Shown here: positions 51,099-61,761 of the stretch, piece by piece
Layout: each line of letters starts with the position of its first letter
How positions within the stretch are numbered: the stretch's first letter is position 1
NCBI RefSeq assembly: GCF_017254915.1
Contig: NZ_JAFKCT010000005.1
Span: 248,001-312,000 of the forward strand
From: Algoriphagus oliviformis
GTDB taxonomy: Bacteria > Bacteroidota > Bacteroidia > Cytophagales > Cyclobacteriaceae
Direction: 5' to 3'
Length of the DNA stretch: 64,000 nt
Program-made: the position numbers and the translations under genes
The notes under the pieces: model-generated
The model's input: only the letters and a program-made list of their open reading frames with translations
Told to the model about the DNA's origin: nothing
Databases searched by the model: none

Positions 51099-52700
51099 TT
51101 ACTTCAGCGGGGCTCCATTGAGGATATCCTCATCTGCGAAGTCCTCGAACTTCCTGAAGTTTTCCCTAAAGGCAGTAGCCAGGTTTTGGGCGGTCTGGTC
51201 GTAGTCTGTCTTGTTTTCCCAGGTATCTCTTGGATTGAGGACCTCGTAGGGCACGTCGGGACAGATTTTGGGCACCATAAAGCCAAAGATCGGATCGACT
51301 TGGTAGGGGGCAAATTCCAGCTTGCCGTCCAGTGCCGCCTTGATCATCGCCCGGGTATGGGCGAGCTTCATGCGGGAACCCACGCCGTAGGGGCCGCCTG
51401 TCCAGCCGGTATTGATCAGCCAGACATTCACCTCGTTTCTTTCCATTTTCTCGCCAAAAAGCTTGGCATACTCCGTCGGATGGAGTGGCAGGAAGGCAGC
51501 GCCAAAGCAAGCCGAAAAGGTAAGCTTGGGCTCGGTGACGCCCATTTCCGTACCGGCTACCTTTGCCGTATACCCGGAGATAAAGTGGTACATCGCCTGA
51601 CTTTTGTTCAGCTTGGAAATCGGCGGGATCACGCCAAAGGCGTCTGCAGTCAGGAAAAAGATGTTTTTCGGAACCGATCCCACGGAAGGCTGCAGCGCAT
51701 TGGGAATGTAGTGGATGGGATAGGCGGTGCGTGTGTTTTCCGTCAGGGAGCGATTGGCGTAGTCTATTTCGCGGGTACCGGTCTTGAAGCAGGTATTTTC
51801 CACCACCGAACCAAACTTGATCGCATCGTAGATCTCGGGCTCCTTGTCCCGGCTCAGGTCCACGACCTTGGCGTAGCAGCCGCCTTCGAAGTTAAACACC
51901 GAATCCTCTGTCCAGCCGTGTTCGTCATCGCCGATCAGCTGCCGGTGGGGATCGGCAGACAGGGTAGTCTTGCCCGTGCCGGAGAGTCCAAAGAAAATCG
52001 CGCTATCGCCGTCTTTGCCCATGTTTGCAGAGCAGTGCATGGAGAGAATGCCCTTTTCGTGAGGCAGCAGGAAATTGAGCACGGAGAAGATGCCCTTTTT
52101 CATCTCGCCGGCATAGGCAGTGCCACCGATCAGGATCATTCGCTTGCTCAGGTTGAGAATGGCAAAATTTCCACTTCGGGTGCCATCCACCTCGGGATCC
52201 GCTTGGAAGTCCGGCGCGCAGATGATGGTAAAGTCGGACTGGAAGTGCTTCTGCTCCTCACGGGTAGGGCGCAGGAACATGTTGTGGCAAAAGAGGTTGT
52301 GCCAAGCCAGCGTATTGATCACCTTGAGCTTGAGCTGGTGCTGGGGATCGGCGCCGGCCAACGCATTTCGCACGAAGAGGTCTCTGTTGGCCAGATGTTG
52401 CTTCATCTTAGCCAGGAGCTGGTCAAACTTTTCCTCATCAAAGGGAATGTTGATCTCTCCCCACCAAACGGCATCTCTGGTCTTCTCGTCCGATACGAGG
52501 TAGCGGTCCTTGGGCGAACGGCCGGTGAAGGTTCCGGTGTCGACCATGAGCGCTCCGGTCGAGGTAAGGAATCCCTCTTTTCGGCGTAGCGCATGCTCGA
52601 CCAGTTCGGCTGGAGTGAGGTTGGAGAAGACTTTTCCCGTGGTATCCACATCTGGGAGTGGATAGTGGGAAAGGGTAGGAGTCAGAACGAGGTTCTGCAT
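51099..52700 (-). CDS. pckA: phosphoenolpyruvate carboxykinase (ATP)
   Basis: Converts oxaloacetate and ATP to phosphoenolpyruvate, CO2 and ADP, the first committed step of gluconeogenesis. 533 residues, the normal length for the ATP type. Conserved blocks include TGAL...FTGRSPKDRYLV, NVAWHNLFCHNMF-like, the P-loop FFGLSGTGKTTLS and the kinase-2 block GDDEHGW, FNFEGGCYAKVVDLS and CFGAAFLPLHPTEYAK, TGWTGGPYGVGSRM. An ATP-type PckA is in keeping with Bacteroidota. A near-perfect promoter lies just upstream, and a terminator downstream, so it is monocistronic. Confidence 0.97.
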   Translation of the reverse strand: MQNLVLTPTLSHYPLPDVDTTGKVFSNLTPAELVEHALRRKEGFLTSTGALMVDTGTFTGRSPKDRYLVSDEKTRDAVWWGEINIPFDEEKFDQLLAKMKQHLANRDLFVRNALAGADPQHQLKLKVINTLAWHNLFCHNMFLRPTREEQKHFQSDFTIICAPDFQADPEVDGTRSGNFAILNLSKRMILIGGTAYAGEMKKGIFSVLNFLLPHEKGILSMHCSANMGKDGDSAIFFGLSGTGKTTLSADPHRQLIGDDEHGWTEDSVFNFEGGCYAKVVDLSRDKEPEIYDAIKFGSVVENTCFKTGTREIDYANRSLTENTRTAYPIHYIPNALQPSVGSVPKNIFFLTADAFGVIPPISKLNKSQAMYHFISGYTAKVAGTEMGVTEPKLTFSACFGAAFLPLHPTEYAKLFGEKMERNEVNVWLINTGWTGGPYGVGSRMKLAHTRAMIKAALDGKLEFAPYQVDPIFGFMVPKICPDVPYEVLNPRDTWENKTDYDQTAQNLATAFRENFRKFEDFADEDILNGAPLK

Positions 52701-52734
52701 AGAATTTGGGTTTATATTCTGAAAATCGTCTTCC

Positions 52735-52764
52735 CAAAATTAGAGAGATTATTGAAATTCAAAA
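52735..52764 (-). promoter_or_regulatory. promoter of pckA
   Basis: On the minus strand: TTTTG (52764-52760), 17-bp spacer, TAATTTTG (52742-52735), matching the Bacteroidota consensus TTTG-N17-21-TAnnTTTG completely. About 35 bp upstream of the pckA start codon. Confidence 0.65.
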
Positions 52765-52910
52765 CCAAAAAATCGCCGAAATTTGGCCGTTCAATCGATT
52801 ACGAAGAAGAATCAGAATAATATTTGATTTTTGTCAGCTTTCCCGGTTTTAGCTGAAAACCGTCCCGTTTTTCTCTTGGGCTGTCCCGCCAAAACAGACC
52901 GCCAGTCCTG

Positions 52911-52942
52911 TAAAACTTTTTAAACCAGCCCCAAAAGTTTTA
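52911..52942. promoter_or_regulatory. inverted repeat upstream of the POT transporter gene
   Basis: Ten-bp arms TAAAACTTTT (52911-52920) and AAAAGTTTTA (52933-52942), 12-bp spacer, ending in the TATCATTG -7-like element at 52941-52948. Position suggests an operator. Confidence 0.4.
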
Positions 52943-52980
52943 TCATTGCAGTTCTGTTTCTTACCCTTAAAAATTGATTC

Positions 52981-54543
<1,563 letters not shown>

Positions 54544-54561
54544 CGCTCACTTTACACCAAA

Positions 54562-54602
54562 CAAAAACAGCCTCCGGATCATCTCCGGAGGCTGTTTTTG
54601 TT
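54562..54602 (+). terminator. terminator of the POT transporter gene
   Basis: Stem CAAAAACAGCCTCCGGA paired with TCCGGAGGCTGTTTTTG around a 5-nt loop; the stem itself holds the A and T tracts, so it may act in both directions. Confidence 0.9.
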
Positions 54603-54719
54603 TGTAGCTACGCGTGCAGGAGGGAACTTCTATCGGAGAAAGAATAGGTGGCTTTCCCAAAAGGTCTTTCGTACCGACTTTGGCCTAAACCACCTCCTTT
54701 CCATCTTTTTCCAGAGTGG

Positions 54720-54751
54720 AAAAAAGAAAGCCATCCAAAAGGATGGCTTTC
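54720..54751 (-). terminator. terminator of the TonB-dependent receptor gene
   Basis: On the minus strand: stem GAAAGCCATCC / GGATGGCTTTC with a TTTT loop, then a T run (TTTTTT), 23 bp after the receptor stop codon. Confidence 0.85.
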
Positions 54752-54773
54752 AGCTGCTAGGCTATCTGTGGGT

Positions 54774-57700
54774 TTAATTTAAGAATTCATCGAAAGTAAG
54801 GCTGACGTAGTACATCGTGCCCACGGTCGGGTTGCCCCAGGCTTGGCGATAGCCGGTGGAGTTGAACAGGTTGGAACCGCCTACTTTCAGGATGGACTTG
54901 ATGCTTTTCAGCTTGTAGCTCAGCTGCGCGTCAAAGGTGCCGAAAGAAGGCATCACGGACAGCTGCTGGGAGGAGACTGAAGTATTCACGAAAGACGACT
55001 GCCATACAAAATCACCTTGCCATCTGTAGGAGAGGGAGAAGCCGAGATTGTCGATGACTTCTCTATTGGCAAAGTTGAGCACATAGCGGTACTCTGGCGT
55101 GTTGAAGGATGGCTGAAAGCCAGTCTCAGCAAAGTCCTCGAGGTTGGACAGTGTGTTGTACGACACATTGCCGCCCAGAGAGTATCCCTTGCTTAGCTTG
55201 TAGTCCATCCCCAGAGCCCAGCCCCAAGATTTGATGATTTCGGTTCTGTTGACTGGGACTGAGTACACGTTTCTTCCTCCAGGACCCACACCGATGAGAT
55301 TAAGTCCTGTGATCGGATTTGGTCCTTGGGAACCTGTCGTAGAATTGCCATCCTGAACGAGCACCTGTCCACCGATGAAGTTCTCAAACCGGTTGAAATA
55401 GGCGTATGCGTCTACGAGCAGTCGGTTGGCAAACAGTCCCTTGTATCCCACTTCAAATGACTTCACCACTTCCGGCTCGAAATCCCTGAACTCATACGGA
55501 GTCAGTTTGTCGAGATTGGCGGTGGAAGCGTTGACAGGAACCAGCTGGCCAGCGATCTGTGGTACCAGCTGGGGGACTAGCGCCGCAATGGCCGCGGGAG
55601 CTTGCTCAGGTGGGATCTGACCTGACTGTACTTGTTGGGTCACGATCTGGGTAGCTTGTGCGATTGCCAGTTGGGTAGCTTGTTGGATGCTTTGTTGGTA
55701 GACCGGAGAGTTGGGCTGGATGTCTGCCTGCACGCCTGCGCCAAACGTCTGAACCGAGGAAAGTGGATAGACGGGGTTGGATACCATGTTGTACCGATCT
55801 CTGAAAAGAGGAAGTCCACCCAATAACCTCGCTTGGGGAGTCAGCAAGTCGATGTATTGGTCTTGGGTGGTAGGGATGCGGAATCCGGTCTGGTAGGAAG
55901 CCCTGAAATTGTGGTCGCCCACGGAATAGACGCCCGATACCCTTGGAGACCATTGGCCTTTGAAGTTTTCGTTTTTGTCATAGCGCACGGAAGCTGTCAG
56001 CTTGAACTTGTCGCTAAACAGTAGTTTAGAGCCCTGCAGGTAGCCACCGTATTCGTTGATTTTGAATTCGTCGCCGTTTTCATCCGTGGCAAAAAGCGTC
56101 TTCTCAGAGTTCAATGCGTAGATCCGGTAGTTTGCACCTACTACGAAATCCGCCCAAGTGATGTCTTTGAACTGATAGGAGCCTTCGAAATGGTACAGGT
56201 TGGTCTTGTCCACAAACTGAGCCCCGACGCCAGTCGCGTCGCCAGGGATCGGTTTGGAAGTCACTTTGTTCTTGGCCGCCTCAAATTCCGGCGTACCCGG
56301 CATGAGCCTGCCTTGGTCCGCAAATGCCCTAGCAGCGGCATGGGCAGCCAGATCATCCGCGCCCTGTAGTCTTGCTTGCGCATAGGCCCCTACATACTCG
56401 GGAAACCACTGGGTGCTTTGCTTCCATTCTTCATTAATGCCTTGGGCAGCGATACCTACCGCAAATGCGTCTCCGGACCGTTCCTGAGTGGTGTAGGCCC
56501 GCAGGAACCAGTTTGCGCCTCTCAGCTCAGCCTTGTACTGACCCAAGCTGAAATTGGCGATGGAGTAGCGATCCGCCCCGGTGTAAACCGTGGTGCCGTA
56601 GCCATAATTGCCTTGCAGGACGGCTTCCACCCGGTCATTGAGTCTCCAGTGGAGCGCACCGTTCAGTTTCAGGGATTTGGTGTTGTAGTCCGCGAGTTCG
56701 TTTTCCTTATAGCCTGTCCTGGAGACAAACTGGCTGGGGATCAAGGCCAGGGCAGCGGAGGGAAGTACGCCTGCTGCCACCATTTGGTTTGCCACGCTGG
56801 TCATGCTGACGTTGGTCTCGTCTCCATACACGTTCACTCCATTGTAGCCGGGATTGTTGAGCGGATTGCCCGTCTCGATGGTAGATCCGTTGAGCAGGGA
56901 CTGATCTCGGAAGTCATTTGCCTGCCAATCATCCGCAGTCAGGTAGCTGACGTTGACCTTGAAAGCGACCTTGTCCGAGAAAGCTTTGGCATATCTCGCG
57001 CTGAAGTCATAAAAGCCGGTGCTGGCAGAAGTCCTGGACTTTTCGCTCATGACGCCTGTCTTCACACTCGCTGAAAGCCCCTGATATTGAAAGGGGTTTT
57101 TGGAGTTCATCAGCAGGATGCCGTTGATGGCGTTGGGTCCATAGAGGGCTGAAGCCGCCCCTGGGATCAATTCGACGCTCTCGAGATCGAGCTCCGAAAT
57201 ACCGGCAATGTTGCCGACGGAGAAGTTTAAGCCCGGGGCTTGGTTGTCCATTCCGTCGATCATCTGCACCGTCCGCACGTTTCCGTTGGAGTTGAATCCC
57301 CTGGTATTAAAGGACTTGAAAGTGAGGGACTGCGTACTCATCTCCACGCCCTTCATATTGTTGAGTGCATCGAAAAAGCTCGCTTGGGGTACTTCACGAA
57401 TGGCGATGATGTCCATCTTTTCCACCGAGACAGGAGACTTCATGATGCTCTCTTCGACGCGGGAGGCGGAGATGACCACTTCCTGTCCCATGATTGAGGC
57501 CTCTTCCATGACGACGTCCAGACTGGACATGCCTCCACCCACTTCTACTTCCTGGGAGGTGTAGCCCACCATGGAAAATACCAAGGTGAAAGGTGGCTCC
57601 TGGTTTACATTCAGGGAGAATTTACCGGAAAGGTCGGAGATCGTGCCGATCACCTTTCCCTTTACGATGATGTTGACTCCCACGAGGGTTTCCTTGGTCT

Positions 57701-57818
57701 CCTTGTCGGTGACCGTTCCGGAAATGGTAGTCTGGGCAAACACTGGCGCGGTTCCCAAGGAAACCAACAGTGTCAAGCTTAAAACCGCCGCCCAGATTTT
57801 TCTGGTAAAATTTCTCAT
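54774..57818 (-). CDS. TonB-dependent outer-membrane receptor with carboxypeptidase-like domain
   Basis: 1014-residue outer-membrane receptor for energised uptake. Order: signal peptide (cleavage after VFA before QTT), carboxypeptidase-regulatory-like beta domain (ISGTVTDKETKETLVGVNI, about residues 30-110), plug domain (about 115-240, with PVSVEKMDIIAIREVPQASF and LIPGAASALYGPNAINGIL), then a 22-strand barrel ending MYYVSLTFDEFLN. Not a SusC: no SusD partner or SusC-type tail. An unusual Gln/Ala/Pro-rich stretch (about residues 706-757, for example QQSIQQATQLAIAQATQ) interrupts an extracellular loop. Substrate unknown. Single gene with a recognisable promoter. Confidence 0.9.
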   Translation of the reverse strand: MRNFTRKIWAAVLSLTLLVSLGTAPVFAQTTISGTVTDKETKETLVGVNIIVKGKVIGTISDLSGKFSLNVNQEPPFTLVFSMVGYTSQEVEVGGGMSSLDVVMEEASIMGQEVVISASRVEESIMKSPVSVEKMDIIAIREVPQASFFDALNNMKGVEMSTQSLTFKSFNTRGFNSNGNVRTVQMIDGMDNQAPGLNFSVGNIAGISELDLESVELIPGAASALYGPNAINGILLMNSKNPFQYQGLSASVKTGVMSEKSRTSASTGFYDFSARYAKAFSDKVAFKVNVSYLTADDWQANDFRDQSLLNGSTIETGNPLNNPGYNGVNVYGDETNVSMTSVANQMVAAGVLPSAALALIPSQFVSRTGYKENELADYNTKSLKLNGALHWRLNDRVEAVLQGNYGYGTTVYTGADRYSIANFSLGQYKAELRGANWFLRAYTTQERSGDAFAVGIAAQGINEEWKQSTQWFPEYVGAYAQARLQGADDLAAHAAARAFADQGRLMPGTPEFEAAKNKVTSKPIPGDATGVGAQFVDKTNLYHFEGSYQFKDITWADFVVGANYRIYALNSEKTLFATDENGDEFKINEYGGYLQGSKLLFSDKFKLTASVRYDKNENFKGQWSPRVSGVYSVGDHNFRASYQTGFRIPTTQDQYIDLLTPQARLLGGLPLFRDRYNMVSNPVYPLSSVQTFGAGVQADIQPNSPVYQQSIQQATQLAIAQATQIVTQQVQSGQIPPEQAPAAIAALVPQLVPQIAGQLVPVNASTANLDKLTPYEFRDFEPEVVKSFEVGYKGLFANRLLVDAYAYFNRFENFIGGQVLVQDGNSTTGSQGPNPITGLNLIGVGPGGRNVYSVPVNRTEIIKSWGWALGMDYKLSKGYSLGGNVSYNTLSNLEDFAETGFQPSFNTPEYRYVLNFANREVIDNLGFSLSYRWQGDFVWQSSFVNTSVSSQQLSVMPSFGTFDAQLSYKLKSIKSILKVGGSNLFNSTGYRQAWGNPTVGTMYYVSLTFDEFLN

Positions 57819-57879
57819 AGGCTATTTTGCGTAGTTTTTTTGGTGTTGTTAATTGAGGTGATTAGATATTGATTTGATC

Positions 57880-57908
57880 GAAATTTATGGTAAAAACCGA
57901 ATTAACAA
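57880..57908 (-). promoter_or_regulatory. promoter of the TonB-dependent receptor gene
   Basis: On the minus strand: TTG (57908-57906), 18-bp spacer, TAAATTTC (57887-57880), one mismatch to TAnnTTTG; about 61 bp before the start codon. Confidence 0.45.
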
Positions 57909-58084
57909 CCCCTTCGGATTAAATAATTGGACATGTCGGATTTTTTAAAAATTGCCTAAAAATGGAAACTGAGGCCTATTTTGAGGAGAATCAGAAATTA
58001 TTCTCCAAGTCCTTTAGAAATACAGAAGCGAGGGGATGGATTTATTAAAAATTACTAAAAACGGTTTTTTCGCTTTTGGCGGGC

Positions 58085-58115
58085 ACAAAAAAAGGCATGG
58101 GGTCGCCCATGCCTT
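58085..58115 (-). terminator. terminator of gldC
   Basis: On the minus strand: GGCATGGG (58113-58106) paired with CCCATGCC (58101-58094) around a 4-nt loop, then seven T residues. It ends the long minus-strand operon. Confidence 0.88.
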
Positions 58116-58134
58116 CCGTGCCGGTGAATTCCGA

Positions 58135-58476
58135 TCAGGAATTCCTTTTGTTTTCCTCGTTGACATGCTTGACCAAGCGGTCGCACAGCTCCTTCATTTC
58201 CTCGGAGAAGTACTCGTCCCCGGTGCTGTTGAGTATGGTCTGTGCCATACCGCCCAGGATGTCGATGTAGAAGCGCTTCATCTCCACGACAGACATCTCC
58301 TCGGTCCAAAGGTCGATGCGGAGCGTGGCGTGGTTGAGGTTGTCCCAGACGTTCACGCTGATGCTCTTGGTGGATTCCATGCCCCCAGACTCCTTGTCAG
58401 AGGCATCCCACTGGATCGCTTTGGGGAGGTTATTGTCATCCAGTTCGATCTGGAAGTTGATGTCTGATTTTTTCAT
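58135..58476 (-). CDS. gldC: gliding motility protein GldC
   Basis: 113-residue cytoplasmic accessory protein of Bacteroidota gliding. The sequence SDINFQIELDDNNLPKAIQWDASD, the TKSISVNVWDNLNHATLRIDLWTEEMSVVEMKRFY stretch (read in parts) and the helical tail with MAQTILNSTGD are the GldC pattern. In flavobacteria GldC is needed for full gliding but is not itself part of the T9SS core. It is the last gene of the run pdeM-ftsX-DUF3098-truB-ribF-scoA-scoB-gldC and is followed by a strong terminator. With the subtilase sorting tail it supports T9SS/gliding capacity of this organism. Confidence 0.88.
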   Translation of the reverse strand: MKKSDINFQIELDDNNLPKAIQWDASDKESGGMESTKSISVNVWDNLNHATLRIDLWTEEMSVVEMKRFYIDILGGMAQTILNSTGDEYFSEEMKELCDRLVKHVNEENKRNS

Positions 58477-58534
58477 ATGGGATAAAATTTAAGGGGAAAC
58501 CCGTCCAGGTCTTGGCGAGTTCCCAGGTTTTGTG

Positions 58535-59194
58535 TTAATCGAATGTCATTTCGGGGATTTCTCCCTCGATGATCAGCTTTCCGGCAGTTTTGGCTTTGAT
58601 TTCCTCCACGGACACTCCGGGAGCTCGCTCCTTGAGGACAAAGCCTCCCCTCGGCGCAACCTCCAGGACAGCGAGGTCGGACACGATCTTCCTGACGCAT
58701 CGGATACCCGTGATGGGCAGCGTGCAGTCGGGGAGGAGCTTGGACTGTCCATCCTTGGAGCAGTGCTGCATGGCCACGATGATGTTGTCTGCCGAGGCCA
58801 CGAGGTCCATGGCACCACCCATGCCCTTCACCATCTTGCCGGGTATTTTCCAGTTGGCAATGTCGCCGTTTTCCGACACTTCCATCGCTCCCAGGATAGT
58901 CAGATGTACATGGCCACCCCGGATCATGGCAAAGGAATCTGCCGAATGAAACAGCGCCGAGCCTGGCAGCACGGAAATGGTCTGCTTGCCGGCATTGATC
59001 AGGTCTGCGTCGACTTCGTCCTCCGATGGGAAGGGGCCGATGCCGAGCAGGCCGTTTTCGGATTGCAGGACGACGCTCAGGTTTTCGGGAATGTAGTTGG
59101 CGACTAGGGTAGGGATGCCGATGCCGAGATTGATGTATTGTCCGTCTTTCACCTCTCGGGCGATGCGTTGGGCTATTTGTTCTTTGGTCAGCAT
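58535..59194 (-). CDS. scoB: 3-oxoacid CoA-transferase subunit B
   Basis: Beta subunit of a family I CoA-transferase that moves CoA from succinyl-CoA to acetoacetate or another 3-oxoacid. 219 residues. The catalytic Glu is in the SENGLLG motif; GIPTLVANYIP and GAMEVSENGDIANWKIPGKM, MGGAMDLVASADNIIVAMQH (read in parts) are conserved. It follows scoA on the same strand after 4 bp; both are needed for activity. Confidence 0.92.
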   Translation of the reverse strand: MLTKEQIAQRIAREVKDGQYINLGIGIPTLVANYIPENLSVVLQSENGLLGIGPFPSEDEVDADLINAGKQTISVLPGSALFHSADSFAMIRGGHVHLTILGAMEVSENGDIANWKIPGKMVKGMGGAMDLVASADNIIVAMQHCSKDGQSKLLPDCTLPITGIRCVRKIVSDLAVLEVAPRGGFVLKERAPGVSVEEIKAKTAGKLIIEGEIPEMTFD

Positions 59195-59198
59195 GGCG

Positions 59199-59894
59199 TC
59201 AGTGGGTTACGGTTCGTTTCTCGATTCGCTTCTCGTAGCGCAGCCCTTGGAAGATGCGCTGTACAAAGATGCCAGGGGTATGGATCTCGTTGGGATCCAG
59301 CTCTCCGTCGGCCACCAGTTCTTCCACTTCCGCGATGCAAATCTTGCCCGCAGTCGCCATGATAGGGTTAAAATTCCTTGCGGTGCCTTTGAACACCAAG
59401 TTGCCCGAGTGGTCGCCTTTCCAGGCTTTCACAATCGAAAAGTCAGCTCGCAGCCAGCTTTCCATCAGGTAGAGCTTGCCATCAAACTCCCGCGTCTCTT
59501 TGCCCTCGGCCACTTCCGTGCCTACTCCGGCAGGGGTGAAAAAAGCCGGAATACCAGCTCCTCCAGCCCTCACTCGCTCGGCCAAGGTGCCCTGGGGGAT
59601 CAAATCCACCTCCAGCTCCCCGCTGAGCAGTTGCCGCTCAAACTCGGCATTTTCGCCCACGTAGCTGGAAATCATCTTTTTCACCATCCTCTTTTGGAGT
59701 AATAGGCCGATGCCAAAGTCATCCACGCCGGCGTTGTTGGAGATGATGGTGAGCCCTTTGATGTCCTTTTCGAGGAGGGCTTGGATGCAGTTTTCGGGAA
59801 TGCCACAGAGTCCAAAGCCACCCATCATCAGCGTGCTGTCGCTGGGGATATCGGCCACGGCCTCCTGTGCACTCTTCACAGTCTTGTCGATCAT
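59199..59894 (-). CDS. scoA: 3-oxoacid CoA-transferase subunit A
   Basis: Alpha subunit, partner of scoB. 231 residues: MMGGFGLCGIPENCIQALLE (CoA-binding glycine loop), ISNNAGVDDFGIGLLL, ISSYVGENAEFERQLLSGELEV and LIPQGTLAERVRAGGAGIPAFFTPAGVGT are family blocks. Ketone-body or short-chain acid use is the likely role. It lies 13 bp after ribF in the same direction. Confidence 0.93.
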   Translation of the reverse strand: MIDKTVKSAQEAVADIPSDSTLMMGGFGLCGIPENCIQALLEKDIKGLTIISNNAGVDDFGIGLLLQKRMVKKMISSYVGENAEFERQLLSGELEVDLIPQGTLAERVRAGGAGIPAFFTPAGVGTEVAEGKETREFDGKLYLMESWLRADFSIVKAWKGDHSGNLVFKGTARNFNPIMATAGKICIAEVEELVADGELDPNEIHTPGIFVQRIFQGLRYEKRIEKRTVTH

Positions 59895-59907
59895 ACGGTA
59901 TTTGGGT

Positions 59908-60831
59908 TTAAAGTAAAGACTTCGCGGCCTGCTGGTCTTTTCCCAACTGGGCCTTCAATGCTTCCAAACTGTCAAATTTCCGCTCTTCGCGCAAGAATTC
60001 ATGAAAATAAACCGTGATCTGCTTGCTGTAGAGATCGCCTTGGAAATCAAACAGGTGGGCTTCTACCGTCTTTTTGGTCCCGTCCACCGTCGGCCGGTTG
60101 CCGATGTTGAGCATGGCTTTGTAGAGTACGCCTTCGACTGAAGCCTCTACTGCGTAAACGCCATCCCGGGGGATAAGTTTGTAGTCGTTGGGGATGTGGA
60201 TGTTGGCCGTGGGAAAGCCGATGGAGCGTCCGATCTGCTGGCCTTTGATCACCAAGCCGTTGAGCTCATAAGGGCGCCCCAGGCAGCTCTCGGCTGTTTT
60301 GACGTCACCAGACTCCAGCGCCTTGCGGATCTTGGTGCTCGACACGGCGATTTCTTCCACGTCCTGTCGGGATATTTCCTCCAGCTCCAGCCCAAAAGCG
60401 TGGCTATTTGCCTTGAGATACTCGAAGCTTCCTTCCCGGTTTTTGCCAAAGCGGTGGTCGTAGCCGATCACCAGCTTGCGGGTATGTATGGCGTCGATGA
60501 GTACTTTCCGGATAAACTCCTCTGAAGTCAGTTGGGAAAACTCCTGTGTAAAGGGAATCGTGATCAGGTGGTCTATCCCAAACTGGCGCAGCAACTTGGC
60601 TTTTTCCTCAAAAGTGCTGAGCAATCTGAGATTGTGCTCTTTTGGGTAAAGCACCAGCCGGGGATGCGGCCAAAAAGTAATCAGGACCGTCTCTCCCTGG
60701 ATAGACCTGGCGATCTCGCGGATGCGCTTGAGGATCTTCTGATGCCCCAGATGGACCCCGTCAAAGGTCCCCGAGGTGACTACGGCATTTTTGACCGGAG
60801 TAAAGCCCTCCAGTCCTTCATAGATTTTCAT
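59908..60831 (-). CDS. ribF: bifunctional riboflavin kinase/FAD synthetase
   Basis: Makes FMN from riboflavin and FAD from FMN. 307 residues. The adenylyltransferase half holds SGTFDGVHLGHQKIL and GYDHRFGKNREGSF; the kinase half holds GRSIGFPTANIHIP and ANIGNRPTVDGTKKTVEAHLFDF-like blocks. Its 5' end overlaps the truB gene by 14 bp, so they are translationally coupled, a common truB-ribF order. Confidence 0.95.
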   Translation of the reverse strand: MKIYEGLEGFTPVKNAVVTSGTFDGVHLGHQKILKRIREIARSIQGETVLITFWPHPRLVLYPKEHNLRLLSTFEEKAKLLRQFGIDHLITIPFTQEFSQLTSEEFIRKVLIDAIHTRKLVIGYDHRFGKNREGSFEYLKANSHAFGLELEEISRQDVEEIAVSSTKIRKALESGDVKTAESCLGRPYELNGLVIKGQQIGRSIGFPTANIHIPNDYKLIPRDGVYAVEASVEGVLYKAMLNIGNRPTVDGTKKTVEAHLFDFQGDLYSKQITVYFHEFLREERKFDSLEALKAQLGKDQQAAKSLL

Positions 60832-61501
60832 GGGGTCTGGCTTTGATTTCTTCGATCAGATCGGGTAGATGATGGGCATCCGACAGGAGAAAATCGCCGA
60901 TGCGGGTGCGACAGAGCGCTTTCAGATAGGCTCCGGTTCCGAGTATTTCGCCCAGGTCCCGCGCGAGGCTGCGGATGTAGGTGCCTTTGGAACAGGAGAT
61001 CCGAAAATCGACCTCATCCCCCTCAAAACGTGTGATTTCAAATTCACGCACCTGAACTGGGCGCGCTTCCATCTTGACCTCCAGTCCTTTGCGGGCGGAC
61101 TCATACACGCGCTTGCCATCCACCTTGATGGCGGAGTGCATGGGAGGCACCTGGAGAATGTCGCCGGTCAGCTGGGCTGCGGCACTTTTGACTTGTTCAA
61201 GAGTCACTTGGGAAAAATCGCCAACGGGAATTACAGGTTTCTCTAGATCAAAGGACTCCGTAGTCGCCCCGATCACAAAGGTGCCGGTGTACTCTTTTTC
61301 CTGGCCCATGTAGGTCTCGATCTGCTTGGTCTGCTTGCCCGCGCAGACGATCAATAGGCCGGTGGCCAAAGGGTCAAGTGTGCCCGCATGGCCCACTTTC
61401 TTGATACGAAGGGCGTTTCTTACTTTTTTGACCACGTCAAAGGAAGTCCATTCCAGTGGCTTGTCGATCAGAAATACTTCTCCATAAGCTTCTTGCTGCA
61501 T
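60818..61501 (-). CDS. truB: tRNA pseudouridine(55) synthase
   Basis: Converts U55 of the tRNA T loop to pseudouridine. 227 residues, the short Bacteroidota form without a C-terminal PUA domain. The nucleophile Asp43 is in [33 protein letters not shown] and [17 protein letters not shown], and [15 protein letters not shown] are the other family blocks. It overlaps ribF by 14 bp and follows the DUF3098 gene by 46 bp. Confidence 0.95.
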   Translation of the reverse strand: MQQEAYGEVFLIDKPLEWTSFDVVKKVRNALRIKKVGHAGTLDPLATGLLIVCAGKQTKQIETYMGQEKEYTGTFVIGATTESFDLEKPVIPVGDFSQVTLEQVKSAAAQLTGDILQVPPMHSAIKVDGKRVYESARKGLEVKMEARPVQVREFEITRFEGDEVDFRISCSKGTYIRSLARDLGEILGTGAYLKALCRTRIGDFLLSDAHHLPDLIEEIKARPHENL

Positions 61502-61547
61502 GTCGGTAAGTTAGTCGGCCTGGCTACTCAGGCCGGGAAGGAGGGTG

Positions 61548-61757
61548 TTAGCGCTTTTCGGCTTTTGCAAAAATCGCGTAAAACTCAAAAATAAAGCCAG
61601 CCAAGGTCACGATGGGGCCAAGGGTCAGGCCGAGAAATCCGTTGCCGTGCGGCTGTCCGTCGAGGCCGATCAGGACGAATCCCAACACGATCATCGCCAA
61701 TCCCACCAGCATGAGCTGGTAGTTTCTTTTGGAAAAAGGAAGGGGAGAATTATCCAT
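61548..61757 (-). CDS. DUF3098 small membrane protein
   Basis: 69 residues with two membrane helices (YQLMLVGLAMIVLGFVLIGL and LGLTLGPIVTLAGFIFEFYA), the first preceded by KRN, the family signature LPFSKRNYQLMLVGL. DUF3098 genes commonly lie between ftsX and truB or uppP in Bacteroidota. Function unknown; a link to cell-division membrane protein FtsX is suggested by position only (4-bp gap). Confidence 0.85.
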   Translation of the reverse strand: MDNSPLPFSKRNYQLMLVGLAMIVLGFVLIGLDGQPHGNGFLGLTLGPIVTLAGFIFEFYAIFAKAEKR

Positions 61758-61761
61758 AGTT

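Larger units (their letters stand above)
57819..58134. other. intergenic region without a gene (316 bp)
   Basis: Leader of the receptor gene and downstream flank of gldC. It holds the receptor promoter (57880-57908) and the gldC terminator (58085-58115). The segment 57909-58084 is AT-rich; I see no supportable gene, repeat or further site in it. Confidence 0.6.

Noticed and set aside
51045..52589. Long open frame on the plus strand opposite pckA
   Set aside because: It is antisense to a full-length, well-conserved pckA and has low-complexity, non-family sequence; high-GC codon bias creates such frames.
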